Notes: generated from the letters alone by a model not told the origin. A DNA stretch of 64,000 nt from Pedobacter quisquiliarum (GCF_014642175.1 NZ_BMIL01000009.1:62001-126000); one strand, 5' to 3'; shown: positions 43,379-52,135, counted from the stretch's first letter. Program-made: numbers and translations.

Positions 43379-43906
43379 ATGAAAAACCTAGACATCAACG
43401 TACAGATCTGTGACCACAAGAATGCGCTTCAAGCGTTTGCCCTTAAATACACCCAGGATATTGATGATGCCAACGATTTAGTTCAGGATACACTCTTAAA
43501 AGCCTTTAGGTATTCAGGACTTTTTAAACAGGGAACAAATTTACGTGGATGGTTATTTACCATTTTAAAGAACACCTACATCAACGAATACAGAAGGATC
43601 AAAAGAAAAGAAAACGTAATCATCCAATCCGACGAAATCAGCAATCACAACCTCTCCAACAACGCTGAATCAAATACCTGCAACAGCAAGTTCGTCACAG
43701 ATGACATCAATAAAATCCTTTCCAAACTACAACCAGAATACTACACACCCTTCGTCAAATACTTTGAAGGCTATAAATATCAGGAAATTGCAGAGATGCT
43801 GAACATCCCGATCGGAACCGTAAAAACCAGAATACATCTGGCACGTCAGATTTTGAAGTCAAGATTAAAGGTTTATGCAGAAAACATGCATGAAGTAATC
43901 GACTAG
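43379..43906 (+). CDS. ECF-type RNA polymerase sigma factor
   Basis: 175 residues: sigma region 2 (ALKYTQDIDDANDLVQDTLL, FKQGTNLRGWLFTILKNTYI) and region 4 helix-turn-helix (FEGYKYQEIAEMLNIPIGTV, then KTRIHLARQILKSRL). No anti-sigma gene is adjacent, the next gene is convergent. It belongs to the short Bacteroidota ECF group found without partner. Regulon unknown; local genes suggest general or oxidative stress. Confidence 0.93.
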   Translation: MKNLDINVQICDHKNALQAFALKYTQDIDDANDLVQDTLLKAFRYSGLFKQGTNLRGWLFTILKNTYINEYRRIKRKENVIIQSDEISNHNLSNNAESNTCNSKFVTDDINKILSKLQPEYYTPFVKYFEGYKYQEIAEMLNIPIGTVKTRIHLARQILKSRLKVYAENMHEVID

Positions 43907-43924
43907 TTGGTTGATTATTTAAAG

Positions 43925-43986
43925 CTTTCCAGTTGTGGGATTTGTCCGCACCATTGCGGTAGAAGCCGCACCTGGAAAGTTTTTTT
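43925..43986 (+). terminator. Structured 3' region and terminator of the ECF sigma gene
   Basis: CTTTCCAG (43925-43932) pairs with CTGGAAAG (43972-43979) followed by seven T. Inside, TGCGG (43955-43959) can pair either with CCGCA at 43946-43950 or with CCGCA at 43966-43970, two exclusive hairpins within the outer stem. Confidence 0.7.
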
Positions 43987-44046
43987 ATGTACGCAAAGCT
44001 CGGCGCGTTGAATATCTACTATACTGAACCAACTGTACTGTTCGGG

Positions 44047-44826
44047 TTACAATTGAAATAAAACCTGTTCATCGGTGAAATAGGTCTTTCTTGCACCAGC
44101 CTTTACGATCTCGATCTTATGCCCTGTTGGGCTTTCCGGACTTTTGTTCTGGTGGATGAGCAGAAAATCCCGCAGCTCTCCGGACATGATATCCGGCTTT
44201 TCTTTTAAGATTTGTTTTATAGCATGTTCGAGCACATGCCGTATCGATTTTAGCAAGGTCTTGACTTCAGCATCCGGCACTGCCTTACTAATGGAAAACG
44301 GTGATATCTTTGCATGCCATAAAATCTCATCCGCATACGCATTTCCGATCCCCCGTACTACCTCCTGATCAAGCAACACATTTTTGATAATCGCTTTCTT
44401 GCCACCTAGTACTTCCTTCAGATACTTGAAGTTTAATGCTTTCGATAATGCATCAGGAACATCAACTGGTTCAGGGTTCAACATCGGTCGTGCTTGTTTC
44501 TGAAAGTCCGAAAGCACGAACTTTTCCCCTGTATCCAGCAGTAGCTCGAACACGCTGAACTTGACCGGTTCATCAGCTGGCGAAATATGCAGCTCGCCAT
44601 GTAACATCAAGTGCAAGCCAAGCAACTGACCTGAATTAAAAGCAATACGAAGTTGCTTACCTTCCCGGAACACCTTTTCTATAACGCCACCCAGCAAGGC
44701 AGATTCAAGTTCAGCTAAAGTCGCTTCAGCTTTTTTGGAATTCAAGGCCACCGCTTTTATGCGCTTTCCCGAAAGTCGCCGCTGTAAGTTCTGGCTGAAA
44801 GCCTGAAGGTCTGGGAGCTCTGGCAT
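44047..44826 (-). CDS. Fpg/Nei-family DNA glycosylase without zinc finger
   Basis: 259 residues. After Met removal Pro1 (PELPDL) is the nucleophile and Glu2 is kept, though the family PELPEVE is PELPDLQ here. The helix-two-turn-helix VVRGIGNAYADEILWHAKIS is intact. The C-terminal finger lacks all four zinc cysteines (no CxxC) but keeps the loop ARKTYFTDEQ, with the DNA-contacting Arg, so it is a zincless finger as in NEIL1 and plant FPG. Excision of oxidised bases is expected; the substrate range is uncertain. Confidence 0.9.
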   Translation of the reverse strand: MPELPDLQAFSQNLQRRLSGKRIKAVALNSKKAEATLAELESALLGGVIEKVFREGKQLRIAFNSGQLLGLHLMLHGELHISPADEPVKFSVFELLLDTGEKFVLSDFQKQARPMLNPEPVDVPDALSKALNFKYLKEVLGGKKAIIKNVLLDQEVVRGIGNAYADEILWHAKISPFSISKAVPDAEVKTLLKSIRHVLEHAIKQILKEKPDIMSGELRDFLLIHQNKSPESPTGHKIEIVKAGARKTYFTDEQVLFQL

Positions 44827-44890
44827 GTTCTGGCGTGTTCTATGATTTTAAATAAATAGACTAACTTAGTCCTAAATTACGAAGAATCCG

Positions 44891-46006
44891 ATGAAGAAAA
44901 TAGTACCGGTAAAATCAAAAGCCGAATTAAAGGCTTTCATTGATTTTCCACACGATCTATATGCCCACGATCCCAACTATGTACCAGAACTTTTCATAGC
45001 ACAACGGGATCTGCTAACCACGCACCCCTTCCACAAACATTCATCCCTCCAGTGCTTTCTTTTGTTCGACGGTGATAAAATCACCGGGCGTGTTGCAGCA
45101 ATCCACAATACCGCGCACAATGAGTTTAATGGAACCAACGACGGGTTTTATGGTTTTTTTGACTGCATCAATGATCAGGAAACCGCAAATATGCTGCTCG
45201 AACAGGCGAAAACCTGGTTATTGGAAAAAGGACTTTCCACGATAATCGGTCCGGTAAACTTCTCTACGAACGAATCCTGTGGACTGCTGATTGAAGGATT
45301 TGACTCGCCACCTGTGGTGATGATGCCGTACAACGCACCCTACTACGCAACCCTGCTGGAAAACTGGAATCTGGCGAAGAAGGTAGACCTACTTGCCTGG
45401 AAATGGGATGGCTCGAACTACGACGACCGGTCGGTAAAACTGATGGACAGGTTGGAAGAGCGTCTGAATAGGAATGATATCATCATTCGCAAAATCAACA
45501 TGAAGAACTTCAAGCAAGATGCGGAAGCCCTGCGTGAAGTTTACAATAAAGCATGGGACAAAAACCTGGGCTTTGTGCCGCTGAATGACGAAGAGTACGA
45601 CTACCAGGCTAAAGACCTGAAGCTGATTCTGGATCCTGACTTCTGCTTTATTGCAGAACAGAACGGGAAGGTTGTCGGCTTTGGCGCTGCAATACCAGAC
45701 TTAAACGAAATTCTGATTAAAGTTAAACGAGGTCGCTTGTTGCCGACAGGTATTTTCAAGTTACTACTCGGCAAGAAGAAGATCAAAGGTATACGCATCC
45801 TGCTTTTAGGTGTTGTTGACGGATACCGGAAGATGGGGATTGAAGCATGTATATACGGCTCCATCATTAAATCTTACCGCAAGAAAGGTCTTCAATATGC
45901 AGAGGCTGGCTGGACGCTGGAAAACAATGACATGGTGAATAACGCCATCATTGCAATTAAAGGTACACCATACAAAAGGTACCGGATCTACGAGAAAGGG
46001 ATATAG
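44891..46006 (+). CDS. GNAT-like protein of an uncharacterised Bacteroidota family
   Basis: 371 residues. The C-terminal third shows the acetyltransferase features: FIAEQNGKVVGFGAAIPDLN and LLLGVVDGYRKMGIEACIYG with the acetyl-CoA-binding VVDGYRKMGIEA loop. The N-terminal two thirds (DLYAHDPNYVPELFIAQRDL, IIGPVNFSTNESCGLLIEGF) match a conserved family found mainly in Bacteroidota and often named only as GNAT. Substrate unknown. A repeat array follows 18 bp after the stop. Confidence 0.8.
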   Translation: MKKIVPVKSKAELKAFIDFPHDLYAHDPNYVPELFIAQRDLLTTHPFHKHSSLQCFLLFDGDKITGRVAAIHNTAHNEFNGTNDGFYGFFDCINDQETANMLLEQAKTWLLEKGLSTIIGPVNFSTNESCGLLIEGFDSPPVVMMPYNAPYYATLLENWNLAKKVDLLAWKWDGSNYDDRSVKLMDRLEERLNRNDIIIRKINMKNFKQDAEALREVYNKAWDKNLGFVPLNDEEYDYQAKDLKLILDPDFCFIAEQNGKVVGFGAAIPDLNEILIKVKRGRLLPTGIFKLLLGKKKIKGIRILLLGVVDGYRKMGIEACIYGSIIKSYRKKGLQYAEAGWTLENNDMVNNAIIAIKGTPYKRYRIYEKGI

Positions 46007-46024
46007 CGGAGGGGATAGCTCCGT

Positions 46025-46130
46025 ACCAAACGCAGACCAAACGCACACGAACCGCACACGAGACGCACACCAAGCGCACAAGTTATGTGCGTTTCGTGTG
46101 CGTTTGTTGTGTGTGCATACTGTGTTTCTC
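46025..46130. repeat. Array of 11-bp units: five direct, then two clear and two weak inverted
   Basis: Direct units at 46025, 46036, 46047, 46058 and 46069 (ACCAAACGCAG, ACCAAACGCAC, ACGAACCGCAC, ACGAGACGCAC, ACCAAGCGCAC), a 7-bp centre, then inverted units GTGCGTTTCGT (46087) and GTGCGTTTGTT (46098), with degenerate copies in phase at 46109 and 46120. It fills the gap between two convergent genes and would fold as a hairpin that can pair in several registers. Same build as 8688-8798, with a different unit. Confidence 0.75.
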
Positions 46131-46142
46131 CTGAATGCCGGA

Positions 46143-46418
46143 TTAACTTTTCACGTTAGTGTCTTCATCAGACTGTTTCGGTGCAATGCCTTTATCAGGG
46201 TCTAAGGTGAAGGATGGCTCCGAAGAATCTGATGCTTGTTCCAGTAAATCAGACTCCGGCATCTGTATGCCATCATCGTCTTCATCTTCTGCTTTCAACT
46301 GGTTCAGAACAAATTCATCGCTCAGGCCATTCGAGTGTACATCCTGCTGACTTGATTGTTCATCATAGTCCTGGCCCATGCTATCATCCAGTGGTAATTT
46401 ATTGTCTGTCGTATCCAT
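46143..46418 (-). CDS. Small acidic, disordered protein
   Basis: 91 residues rich in Asp, Glu, Ser and Gln (LKAEDEDDDGIQMPESDLLE), no signal, no membrane segment, no family recognised. The ATG at 46418 is used; a TTG three codons upstream is less likely. Its stop is 12 bp from the 11-bp repeat array. Confidence 0.6.
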   Translation of the reverse strand: MDTTDNKLPLDDSMGQDYDEQSSQQDVHSNGLSDEFVLNQLKAEDEDDDGIQMPESDLLEQASDSSEPSFTLDPDKGIAPKQSDEDTNVKS

Positions 46419-46506
46419 AATGTTCAATTTGAGGTTCGTACTTATAACAACATGATCCGGGTGTTGTTTGAACCGCCTGAAACTTGCGGGCTGGGCGGCA
46501 AGGCAG

Positions 46507-47241
46507 TTAGAAGTATCTTTCGAAGCTCAGTCCATAACTTAAAAGCAGGTTTTCCCGACGATTTCGATTTACCCTGTTGTAGTCCAGCTGCGCATTCAGG
46601 TTTAACCATTTATTGAATTTCAGGCCAAGGCGGTTTGTTGTTTTGATGTTGAAATCGTTCTTATTGGACAGGGAGTTTTGAATAAAATTCGATCCATTGA
46701 AAACGATCTTTTCTTTGATCACGAAGTTGTAATTGAAACGGAAGGAGTTTCGGAGCGTCTCGTATTTATCGGCAATGCCACCTTCGAGAATCAAATCGCT
46801 ATGATCAATGAGAATCCCATCGCTCAGGTTTAAGTAGGCATGCTCCCGATCAATGATGCTATATGCGATGCCGACCCCTGCAAGCCATTGCTGATTCACT
46901 TTCAGGGAGAAACTTTTGTTAAAGTTCGCTAAGCCCCAATAGTTAAAGTGCGGGAAGGTCTTGTAAAGGTTTATGTCAAAAGCAGAGGAAATATCATCAT
47001 TGGTCAGTTGACCGTTCTGCTTTCCATAAACATAAGAATTGTTGAAGTTCATGGAAATGCTCTTTTTCTTCATCCCGAGTTTAACGGCATTATTAAGCAG
47101 ATTTGCCGTACCGTCATCTGTTTTGTTGATGGATCCGGTAAAGGCATATCCAAAAAAGTACTGGGTGCTGTCTGTATATTGAGCGGAAGCATTGACGCTG
47201 ATGAACAATAGCAAAAAAAGGATGGGTAATCTTTTGACCAT
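46507..47241 (-). CDS. DUF481 family outer membrane protein
   Basis: 244 residues, signal peptide ending in SVNASAQ, then beta-strand repeats with alternating residues (SISMNFNNSYVYGKQNGQLT, NRLGLKFNKWLNLNAQLDYN) ending in FERYF, a terminal aromatic typical of outer membrane barrels. This matches DUF481 (YdiY-like) proteins. Function unknown. It stands alone and is divergent from the thiolase gene. Confidence 0.85.
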   Translation of the reverse strand: MVKRLPILFLLLFISVNASAQYTDSTQYFFGYAFTGSINKTDDGTANLLNNAVKLGMKKKSISMNFNNSYVYGKQNGQLTNDDISSAFDINLYKTFPHFNYWGLANFNKSFSLKVNQQWLAGVGIAYSIIDREHAYLNLSDGILIDHSDLILEGGIADKYETLRNSFRFNYNFVIKEKIVFNGSNFIQNSLSNKNDFNIKTTNRLGLKFNKWLNLNAQLDYNRVNRNRRENLLLSYGLSFERYF

Positions 47242-47301
47242 AGCTTAACGTAAAGTCTAAAAACAAGGGTGTTCAGAAAAGGTTTTCCATGATCGGCTGC
47301 G

Positions 47302-47332
47302 TTGCCCAACTGGGCTTAATTTGCTAACTTTG
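47302..47332 (+). promoter_or_regulatory. Consensus promoter of the thiolase gene
   Basis: TTG (47302-47304), 20 bp, TAACTTTG (47325-47332), a perfect TTG / TAnnTTTG pair. A start near 47336 leaves a 22-nt leader before the ATG at 47358. Confidence 0.75.
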
Positions 47333-47357
47333 TAAGAACCAATTTATATAAACAAGA

Positions 47358-48536
47358 ATGAAAGAAGTTGTTATTGTATCTGCAGTTAGAACACCAATAG
47401 GCGCTTTTGGTGGAAGTTTAGCAGGATTCTCAGCCACCCAGTTGGGCGGTATTGCCATAAAGGGAGCTATCGAAAGGGCTGGAATTAAGCCCGAAGATGT
47501 GCAGGAAGTGTACATGGGAAATGTATTATCTGCCAACCTGGGCCAGGCTCCGGCTACGCAGGCAGCAAAAAATGCTGGCCTTCATGATCTACCGGCAACA
47601 ACCATTAATAAAGTTTGTGCTTCTGGTACTAAAGCAATTATGCTTGCTGCGCAAAGTATTGCTTTAGGTGAGCAGGACATCATTGTAGCTGGCGGTATGG
47701 AAAGCATGAGCAATGTTCCCTTTTACCTGGACAAAGCCAGAACAGGTTACCGTTTGGGCCATGGACAATTAACAGACGGTTTGGTTAAGGACGGACTTTG
47801 GGACGTTTATAACGACTACCACATGGGGTCTGCGGCTGAACTTTGTGCCAGCACTTGTGAGATCAGCAGGGAGCAGCAAGATGCTTATGCCATCGCTTCA
47901 TACGAGCGTGCGCAAGCGGCACATGCTTCCGGAAATTTCAAATCTGAGATCGTTGCGGTTGAAGTAAAGGATCGTAAAGGTAATGTAACGCTGATTGATC
48001 AGGATGAAGAACCATCAACAGTTAAATTCGATAAGATTCCTGGCTTAAAGCCGGTGTTCTCTAAAGAAGGTACCGTTACTGCTGCAAATGCATCTACTTT
48101 GAATGACGGTGCTGCAGCATTGGTATTGATGAGCATGGAAAAAGCAGTAGCACTAGGATTAAAGCCATTGGCAAAGATCATCAGCTATGCTGACGCACAA
48201 CAAGCACCAGAATGGTTTACCACTGCCCCATCTAAAGCCATTCCTTTAGCTTTACAAAGAGGAAACATCGACATTAAGGATGTTGATTTCTTTGAAATCA
48301 ATGAGGCTTTCTCTGTTGTTGCCATTGCGAACAACCAGGCACTATCTTTAGATGACAGCAAGGTTAACATTAACGGTGGTGCTGTTGCCTTAGGGCATCC
48401 ACTTGGTGCTTCCGGTGCCAGGATCGTGGTTACCTTAGTCAACGTGCTGAACCAACAGCAAGGCAAGATCGGCGTTGCCGGGATCTGTAATGGTGGCGGT
48501 GGCGCAAGTGCAATCGTGATCGAAAACCTAAATTAA
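47358..48536 (+). CDS. Acetyl-CoA C-acyltransferase (thiolase)
   Basis: 392 residues. Catalytic Cys87 (NKVCASG), His347 (GHPLGASG) and Cys377 (ICNGGGGAS) are all present, with VRTPIGAFGGSL and GGMESMSN. Length and motifs fit biosynthetic or degradative thiolase of the acetoacetyl-CoA type. It may work with the 3-oxoacid CoA-transferase encoded at the right end, in ketone-body or fatty acid breakdown. A secreted protein gene follows 6 bp later. Confidence 0.95.
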   Translation: MKEVVIVSAVRTPIGAFGGSLAGFSATQLGGIAIKGAIERAGIKPEDVQEVYMGNVLSANLGQAPATQAAKNAGLHDLPATTINKVCASGTKAIMLAAQSIALGEQDIIVAGGMESMSNVPFYLDKARTGYRLGHGQLTDGLVKDGLWDVYNDYHMGSAAELCASTCEISREQQDAYAIASYERAQAAHASGNFKSEIVAVEVKDRKGNVTLIDQDEEPSTVKFDKIPGLKPVFSKEGTVTAANASTLNDGAAALVLMSMEKAVALGLKPLAKIISYADAQQAPEWFTTAPSKAIPLALQRGNIDIKDVDFFEINEAFSVVAIANNQALSLDDSKVNINGGAVALGHPLGASGARIVVTLVNVLNQQQGKIGVAGICNGGGGASAIVIENLN

Positions 48537-48542
48537 TATTGA

Positions 48543-49463
48543 ATGAAGAAGGCTTTAACAGCTTTTTTATTAGCAAGTTATCTTTGCTGTGCAGGGCTCA
48601 ACACCCGGGCACAGCAAAATAGTGACATATCGGCAACAACCGAGCTAACAGCCTTACAGGACAGCCTGCTTGGCCTCAGTAAGAAAATCATTGAAGCGCG
48701 CGAAAACACGGCACGCTTTGAGCAGAATGCCACTTTCATTAAAACCCTGGTTCAGGCGTTGCGCTTACCGGGCAGCTTCAATTTCGGTTTTGATTCGCTT
48801 GATATGGTATCCGTGATCAAATCGCCAGACAATGCGGTAAAACTCTATACCTGGTTTGTACCGACAGATGAAGGCGGATTCAGGTACTTCGGAACCATTC
48901 AACTGCCTTCCAAACAAGGCGAGGTCAAGTTGATTCCTTTAATTGATCAAACCTCTAACTTCACAGACAGTAATGCAGTTACAGAACCTAAGATTTGGTT
49001 TGGTAGCCGGTACTACGATATTGTACCTGTAGCGGAGGGTAAAGACACCTATTATGCGCTTTTAGGCTGGAAAGGCAACAACCAGAAGACAACCAGCAAG
49101 GTGATTGAAATCCTTTCACTAAAAGGCGGCACTGCCACTTTCGGTAAACCAGTCTTTGAACAAGCTGGGCAGCTGAGCACAAAAAACAGGCTTGTTTTTA
49201 CTTACAACAAGCTGAACTCGATGACCCTACGTTTCGACAAGAAAGTAAACATGATTGTTTGTGATCACCTGGCGCCGTATGACCCTGCCATGCAGGGGAA
49301 CTACGAGTTTTATGCATCTGACTCCAGCTTTGATGGTTATCAGATCCAGAAAGGTCGCTTGAAGCTTGTGGAAAACATTGAATTGAACAACGATCCGGAT
49401 GATCAGGATGCGTTCTATATTGATCCTTTACGGAAAGACATTCCTGCGAAAAAGAAGTTCTAG
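48543..49463 (+). CDS. Secreted protein of unknown function
   Basis: 306 residues, signal peptide MKKALTAFLLASYLCCAGLN ending near TRAQ, a helical segment (residues 35-75) and a beta-rich remainder (KLYTWFVPTDEGGFRYFGTI, YYALLGWKGNNQKTTSKVIE). No family is recognised; such proteins are frequent single genes in Bacteroidota. Probably in the thiolase transcript. Confidence 0.75.
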   Translation: MKKALTAFLLASYLCCAGLNTRAQQNSDISATTELTALQDSLLGLSKKIIEARENTARFEQNATFIKTLVQALRLPGSFNFGFDSLDMVSVIKSPDNAVKLYTWFVPTDEGGFRYFGTIQLPSKQGEVKLIPLIDQTSNFTDSNAVTEPKIWFGSRYYDIVPVAEGKDTYYALLGWKGNNQKTTSKVIEILSLKGGTATFGKPVFEQAGQLSTKNRLVFTYNKLNSMTLRFDKKVNMIVCDHLAPYDPAMQGNYEFYASDSSFDGYQIQKGRLKLVENIELNNDPDDQDAFYIDPLRKDIPAKKKF

Positions 49464-49519
49464 AATCCCCTAAAGCAGGTATACCGGCTATTCCACCTCA
49501 GGATTTAATATTTGCGAGT

Positions 49520-49551
49520 TTGACAATGTCTGATTAACTTGCCCAACTTTG
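49520..49551 (+). promoter_or_regulatory. Candidate promoter of the POT transporter gene
   Basis: TTG (49520-49522), 21 bp, CAACTTTG (49544-49551), seven of eight matches to TAnnTTTG. Confidence 0.4.
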
Positions 49552-49599
49552 ATGCATTTAGATTTTAATTCTTAAACTTTATTTACAAATAAACACACA

Positions 49600-51300
49600 A
49601 TGGAAGAAATTCTACAACCTGAACATCATACAGGTTCCAAAAAGGGACACCCGAAGGGCTTGTATGTGCTTTTTACGACGGAGATGTGGGAGCGTTTCAA
49701 CTTCTACGGAATGCGCGCACTACTTACGCTGTTTTTAGTAAATGCACTCGCATTTTCAGATAAAGACTCCTCAATCATCTACGGTGGATTCTTAGGCCTT
49801 TGCTACCTCACGCCAATGTTGGGCGGTTTTGTTGCAGACAGGTATCTGGGTAACCGTAATTGTATTATGCTGGGTGGTCTGGTTATGGGTATAGGACAGT
49901 TGCTGCTGTTCATGAGTGGTTCCACTTTCGATACCAATCTGGAGTTAGCTAAAACATTGATGTGGATTGCCTTAGGTACGATTATCTTAGGTAATGGTTT
50001 CTTTAAACCAAACATTTCTTCAATTGTTGGGCAGCTATACCATAAAGGCGATAACAGGCTGGATTCAGCGTTTACAATCTTCTACATGGGTATCAACGTG
50101 GGTGCCTTCTTAGGTATGTCGATCTGCCCTTTCCTGGGTGATGTGAAGGTTGGTGAAGTACGTGTTGTGGAGGCTTTCCGTTGGGGATTCCTTGCTGCAG
50201 GTCTGGCGATGTTCTTTGGTACCCTGTTGTTCTTCGTACTTAAAAACAAGTTTGTTGTAGATCCAAATGGCAAACCGGTAGGTGCTAAGCCTGACTTCAC
50301 TAATACTGTTGCTGGCGAAGAAGTGGAAAAAGCGAACTTCACAAAGCCAGCTATGCTGGGCTGTGGTATCTTAATGGTGGTTCTATACTTCGCTTTTCAC
50401 TACTTATCGCTTGATCCAAATCCAATTAAGAGCTGGGTTTATCCCTTCATTTATGCGGCAGCGGTCAGCCTGGCCGTATTGATTCTTACAGATAAATCAA
50501 TTACCAAGATCGAACGTGACCGTATTATCGTGATGTACATCATCGCTTTCTTCGTGATCTTCTTCTGGTCTGCCTTTGAACAGGCGGGTTCATCATTAAC
50601 CTTCGTTGCAGATAAACAGACGGACTTAAACTTCCTGGGCTTCCAATTGCCGCCAAGTTTCGTTCAGAATGCCAACTCGATTTTCATCGTGATGTTTGCC
50701 TTGCCATTTAGCTGGTTATGGTTAAAACTTCAGGCAAGAAACCTGGAGCCAATCTCTCCCGTTAAACAAGCAATTGGTTTATTATTACTTGCTGTAGGTT
50801 ATTACATCATCGCAATTCAGATTGCAAAGATCGGTGATACGGGTAAATTGGCAGTACACTGGTTATTTGTCATGTATCTGTTCCACACGCTTGGAGAGCT
50901 TTGTCTTTCTCCTATCGGACTTTCGTTGGTGTCTAAACTTGCGCCTAAACGTTTCTCTTCTCTGTTAATGGGTGTATGGTTCATTGGTAATGCTGCAGGT
51001 TATGCACTTGCAGGTACCTTGGGCGCATTAATTCCACCAACCGGTGATAAGTTCGAATTTGCCACTTCTAAAGGAATTGACCTGAAAGGGATCCTGGACG
51101 GTAATGTCACTGCAACTGCAGAGCAGATTGCGATCATGACCAAAGAGAAAATTGACCTTGTATATCCAACATTTGCTGGTTTTACCATCCATAATCTTTA
51201 TGAATTCTTCATGGTGTTCGTAACGCTTTCAGGTGTTGCAGCAATCGTGTTGTTCCTGATTTCAGGATTCCTTAAGAAAATGATGCACGGTGTGAGATAA
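49600..51300 (+). CDS. Proton-dependent oligopeptide transporter (POT/PTR family)
   Basis: 566 residues with about 14 membrane helices. The signature TTEMWERFNFYGMRALLTLF (ERFNFYG, the ExxERFxYYG motif) and FTIFYMGINVGAFLG (PTR2 motif) identify a di/tripeptide-proton symporter. A long central helix pair with periplasmic loops follows, as in bacterial POTs. A clear terminator is at 51324-51356. Confidence 0.95.
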   Translation: MEEILQPEHHTGSKKGHPKGLYVLFTTEMWERFNFYGMRALLTLFLVNALAFSDKDSSIIYGGFLGLCYLTPMLGGFVADRYLGNRNCIMLGGLVMGIGQLLLFMSGSTFDTNLELAKTLMWIALGTIILGNGFFKPNISSIVGQLYHKGDNRLDSAFTIFYMGINVGAFLGMSICPFLGDVKVGEVRVVEAFRWGFLAAGLAMFFGTLLFFVLKNKFVVDPNGKPVGAKPDFTNTVAGEEVEKANFTKPAMLGCGILMVVLYFAFHYLSLDPNPIKSWVYPFIYAAAVSLAVLILTDKSITKIERDRIIVMYIIAFFVIFFWSAFEQAGSSLTFVADKQTDLNFLGFQLPPSFVQNANSIFIVMFALPFSWLWLKLQARNLEPISPVKQAIGLLLLAVGYYIIAIQIAKIGDTGKLAVHWLFVMYLFHTLGELCLSPIGLSLVSKLAPKRFSSLLMGVWFIGNAAGYALAGTLGALIPPTGDKFEFATSKGIDLKGILDGNVTATAEQIAIMTKEKIDLVYPTFAGFTIHNLYEFFMVFVTLSGVAAIVLFLISGFLKKMMHGVR

Positions 51301-51323
51301 TTCAGCTCCCCAAATTGATATAG

Positions 51324-51356
51324 ACCCGTAGTAAGATTTTTACTACGGGTTTTTTA
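51324..51356 (+). terminator. Terminator of the POT transporter gene
   Basis: ACCCGTAGTAA (51324-51334) pairs exactly with TTACTACGGGT (51340-51350), 5-nt loop, followed by a T-run. Confidence 0.92.
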
Positions 51357-51368
51357 ATTTAAAATCAA

Positions 51369-51376
51369 TATTTTTG
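51369..51376 (+). promoter_or_regulatory. -7 element before the GT2 gene
   Basis: TATTTTTG, a perfect TAnnTTTG just after the terminator. It overlaps the in-frame TTG at 51374, so that codon cannot be the translation start if this promoter is used. Confidence 0.6.
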
Positions 51377-51406
51377 CAGAACATTTTAAACCACCAATAC
51401 CCCCGC

Positions 51407-52135
51407 GTGAGAGACAGCTTAGTAATTATTCCTACTTATAATGAGAAAGAGAACGTTGAGAAAATTATAAGGAAAGTAATAGAACTGAATTCCGACTTTG
51501 AGATTCTGATCATCGACGATGGCTCACCTGATGGTACAGCAGCGATTGTACAAAGGTTACAGATGGAATTTCCTGGTTTGCTGCACCTGGAGCAACGTGT
51601 TGGAAAACTAGGCCTTGGGACTGCCTATATCCACGGTTTTAAATGGGCACTCAGCCGGAATTATAGCTACATCTTTGAGATGGATGCCGATTTCTCACAC
51701 AATCCATTGGACTTGATTCGCCTAAGGGCAGCATGCATGGAAGGCGCCGATGTTGCTATTGGCTCCAGGTATGTGAAGGGGGTTAATGTGGTAAACTGGC
51801 CGATGAGCAGGGTGTTGATGTCTTACTTCGCTTCAATGTACGTACGACTGATTACCAGGATAGACATACAAGATGCCACAGCGGGTTTTAAGTGCTATCG
51901 CAGAGTGGTGTTGGAGACCATTCCTATGGAAAAAATCAAATTCGTTGGTTATGCCTTTCAGATCGAGATGAAGTTCACCGCCATCCAGTACGGGTTTAAG
52001 GTTATTGAAGTGCCGATTATATTCACCGATCGTACAGAGGGCGTGTCAAAGATGAGTACCAGAATTTTCAGGGAAGCGTTTTTGGGCGTCATTCAGATGA
52101 AGGTTAACAGTTGGTTCAGAAACTACAAGCGCTAA
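51407..52135 (+). CDS. Polyprenol monophosphomannose synthase-type glycosyltransferase (GT2)
   Basis: 242 residues: LVIIPTYNEKENVEKIIRKV, the DDG and DAD motifs (ILIIDDGSPDGT, FEMDADFSHNP), and IGSRYVKG are those of dolichyl-phosphate-mannose synthase-like enzymes that pass mannose or glucose from a nucleotide sugar to a polyprenyl phosphate. No C-terminal membrane helices are visible, as in the short bacterial form. GTG at 51407 is chosen because a TTG at 51374 falls inside the promoter. Confidence 0.9.
   Translation: MRDSLVIIPTYNEKENVEKIIRKVIELNSDFEILIIDDGSPDGTAAIVQRLQMEFPGLLHLEQRVGKLGLGTAYIHGFKWALSRNYSYIFEMDADFSHNPLDLIRLRAACMEGADVAIGSRYVKGVNVVNWPMSRVLMSYFASMYVRLITRIDIQDATAGFKCYRRVVLETIPMEKIKFVGYAFQIEMKFTAIQYGFKVIEVPIIFTDRTEGVSKMSTRIFREAFLGVIQMKVNSWFRNYKR

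Noticed and set aside
46025..46130. CRISPR array or transposon end for the 11-bp repeats
   Set aside because: Units are contiguous without spacers, are in both orientations, no cas or transposase gene is near, and no target-site duplication is visible.
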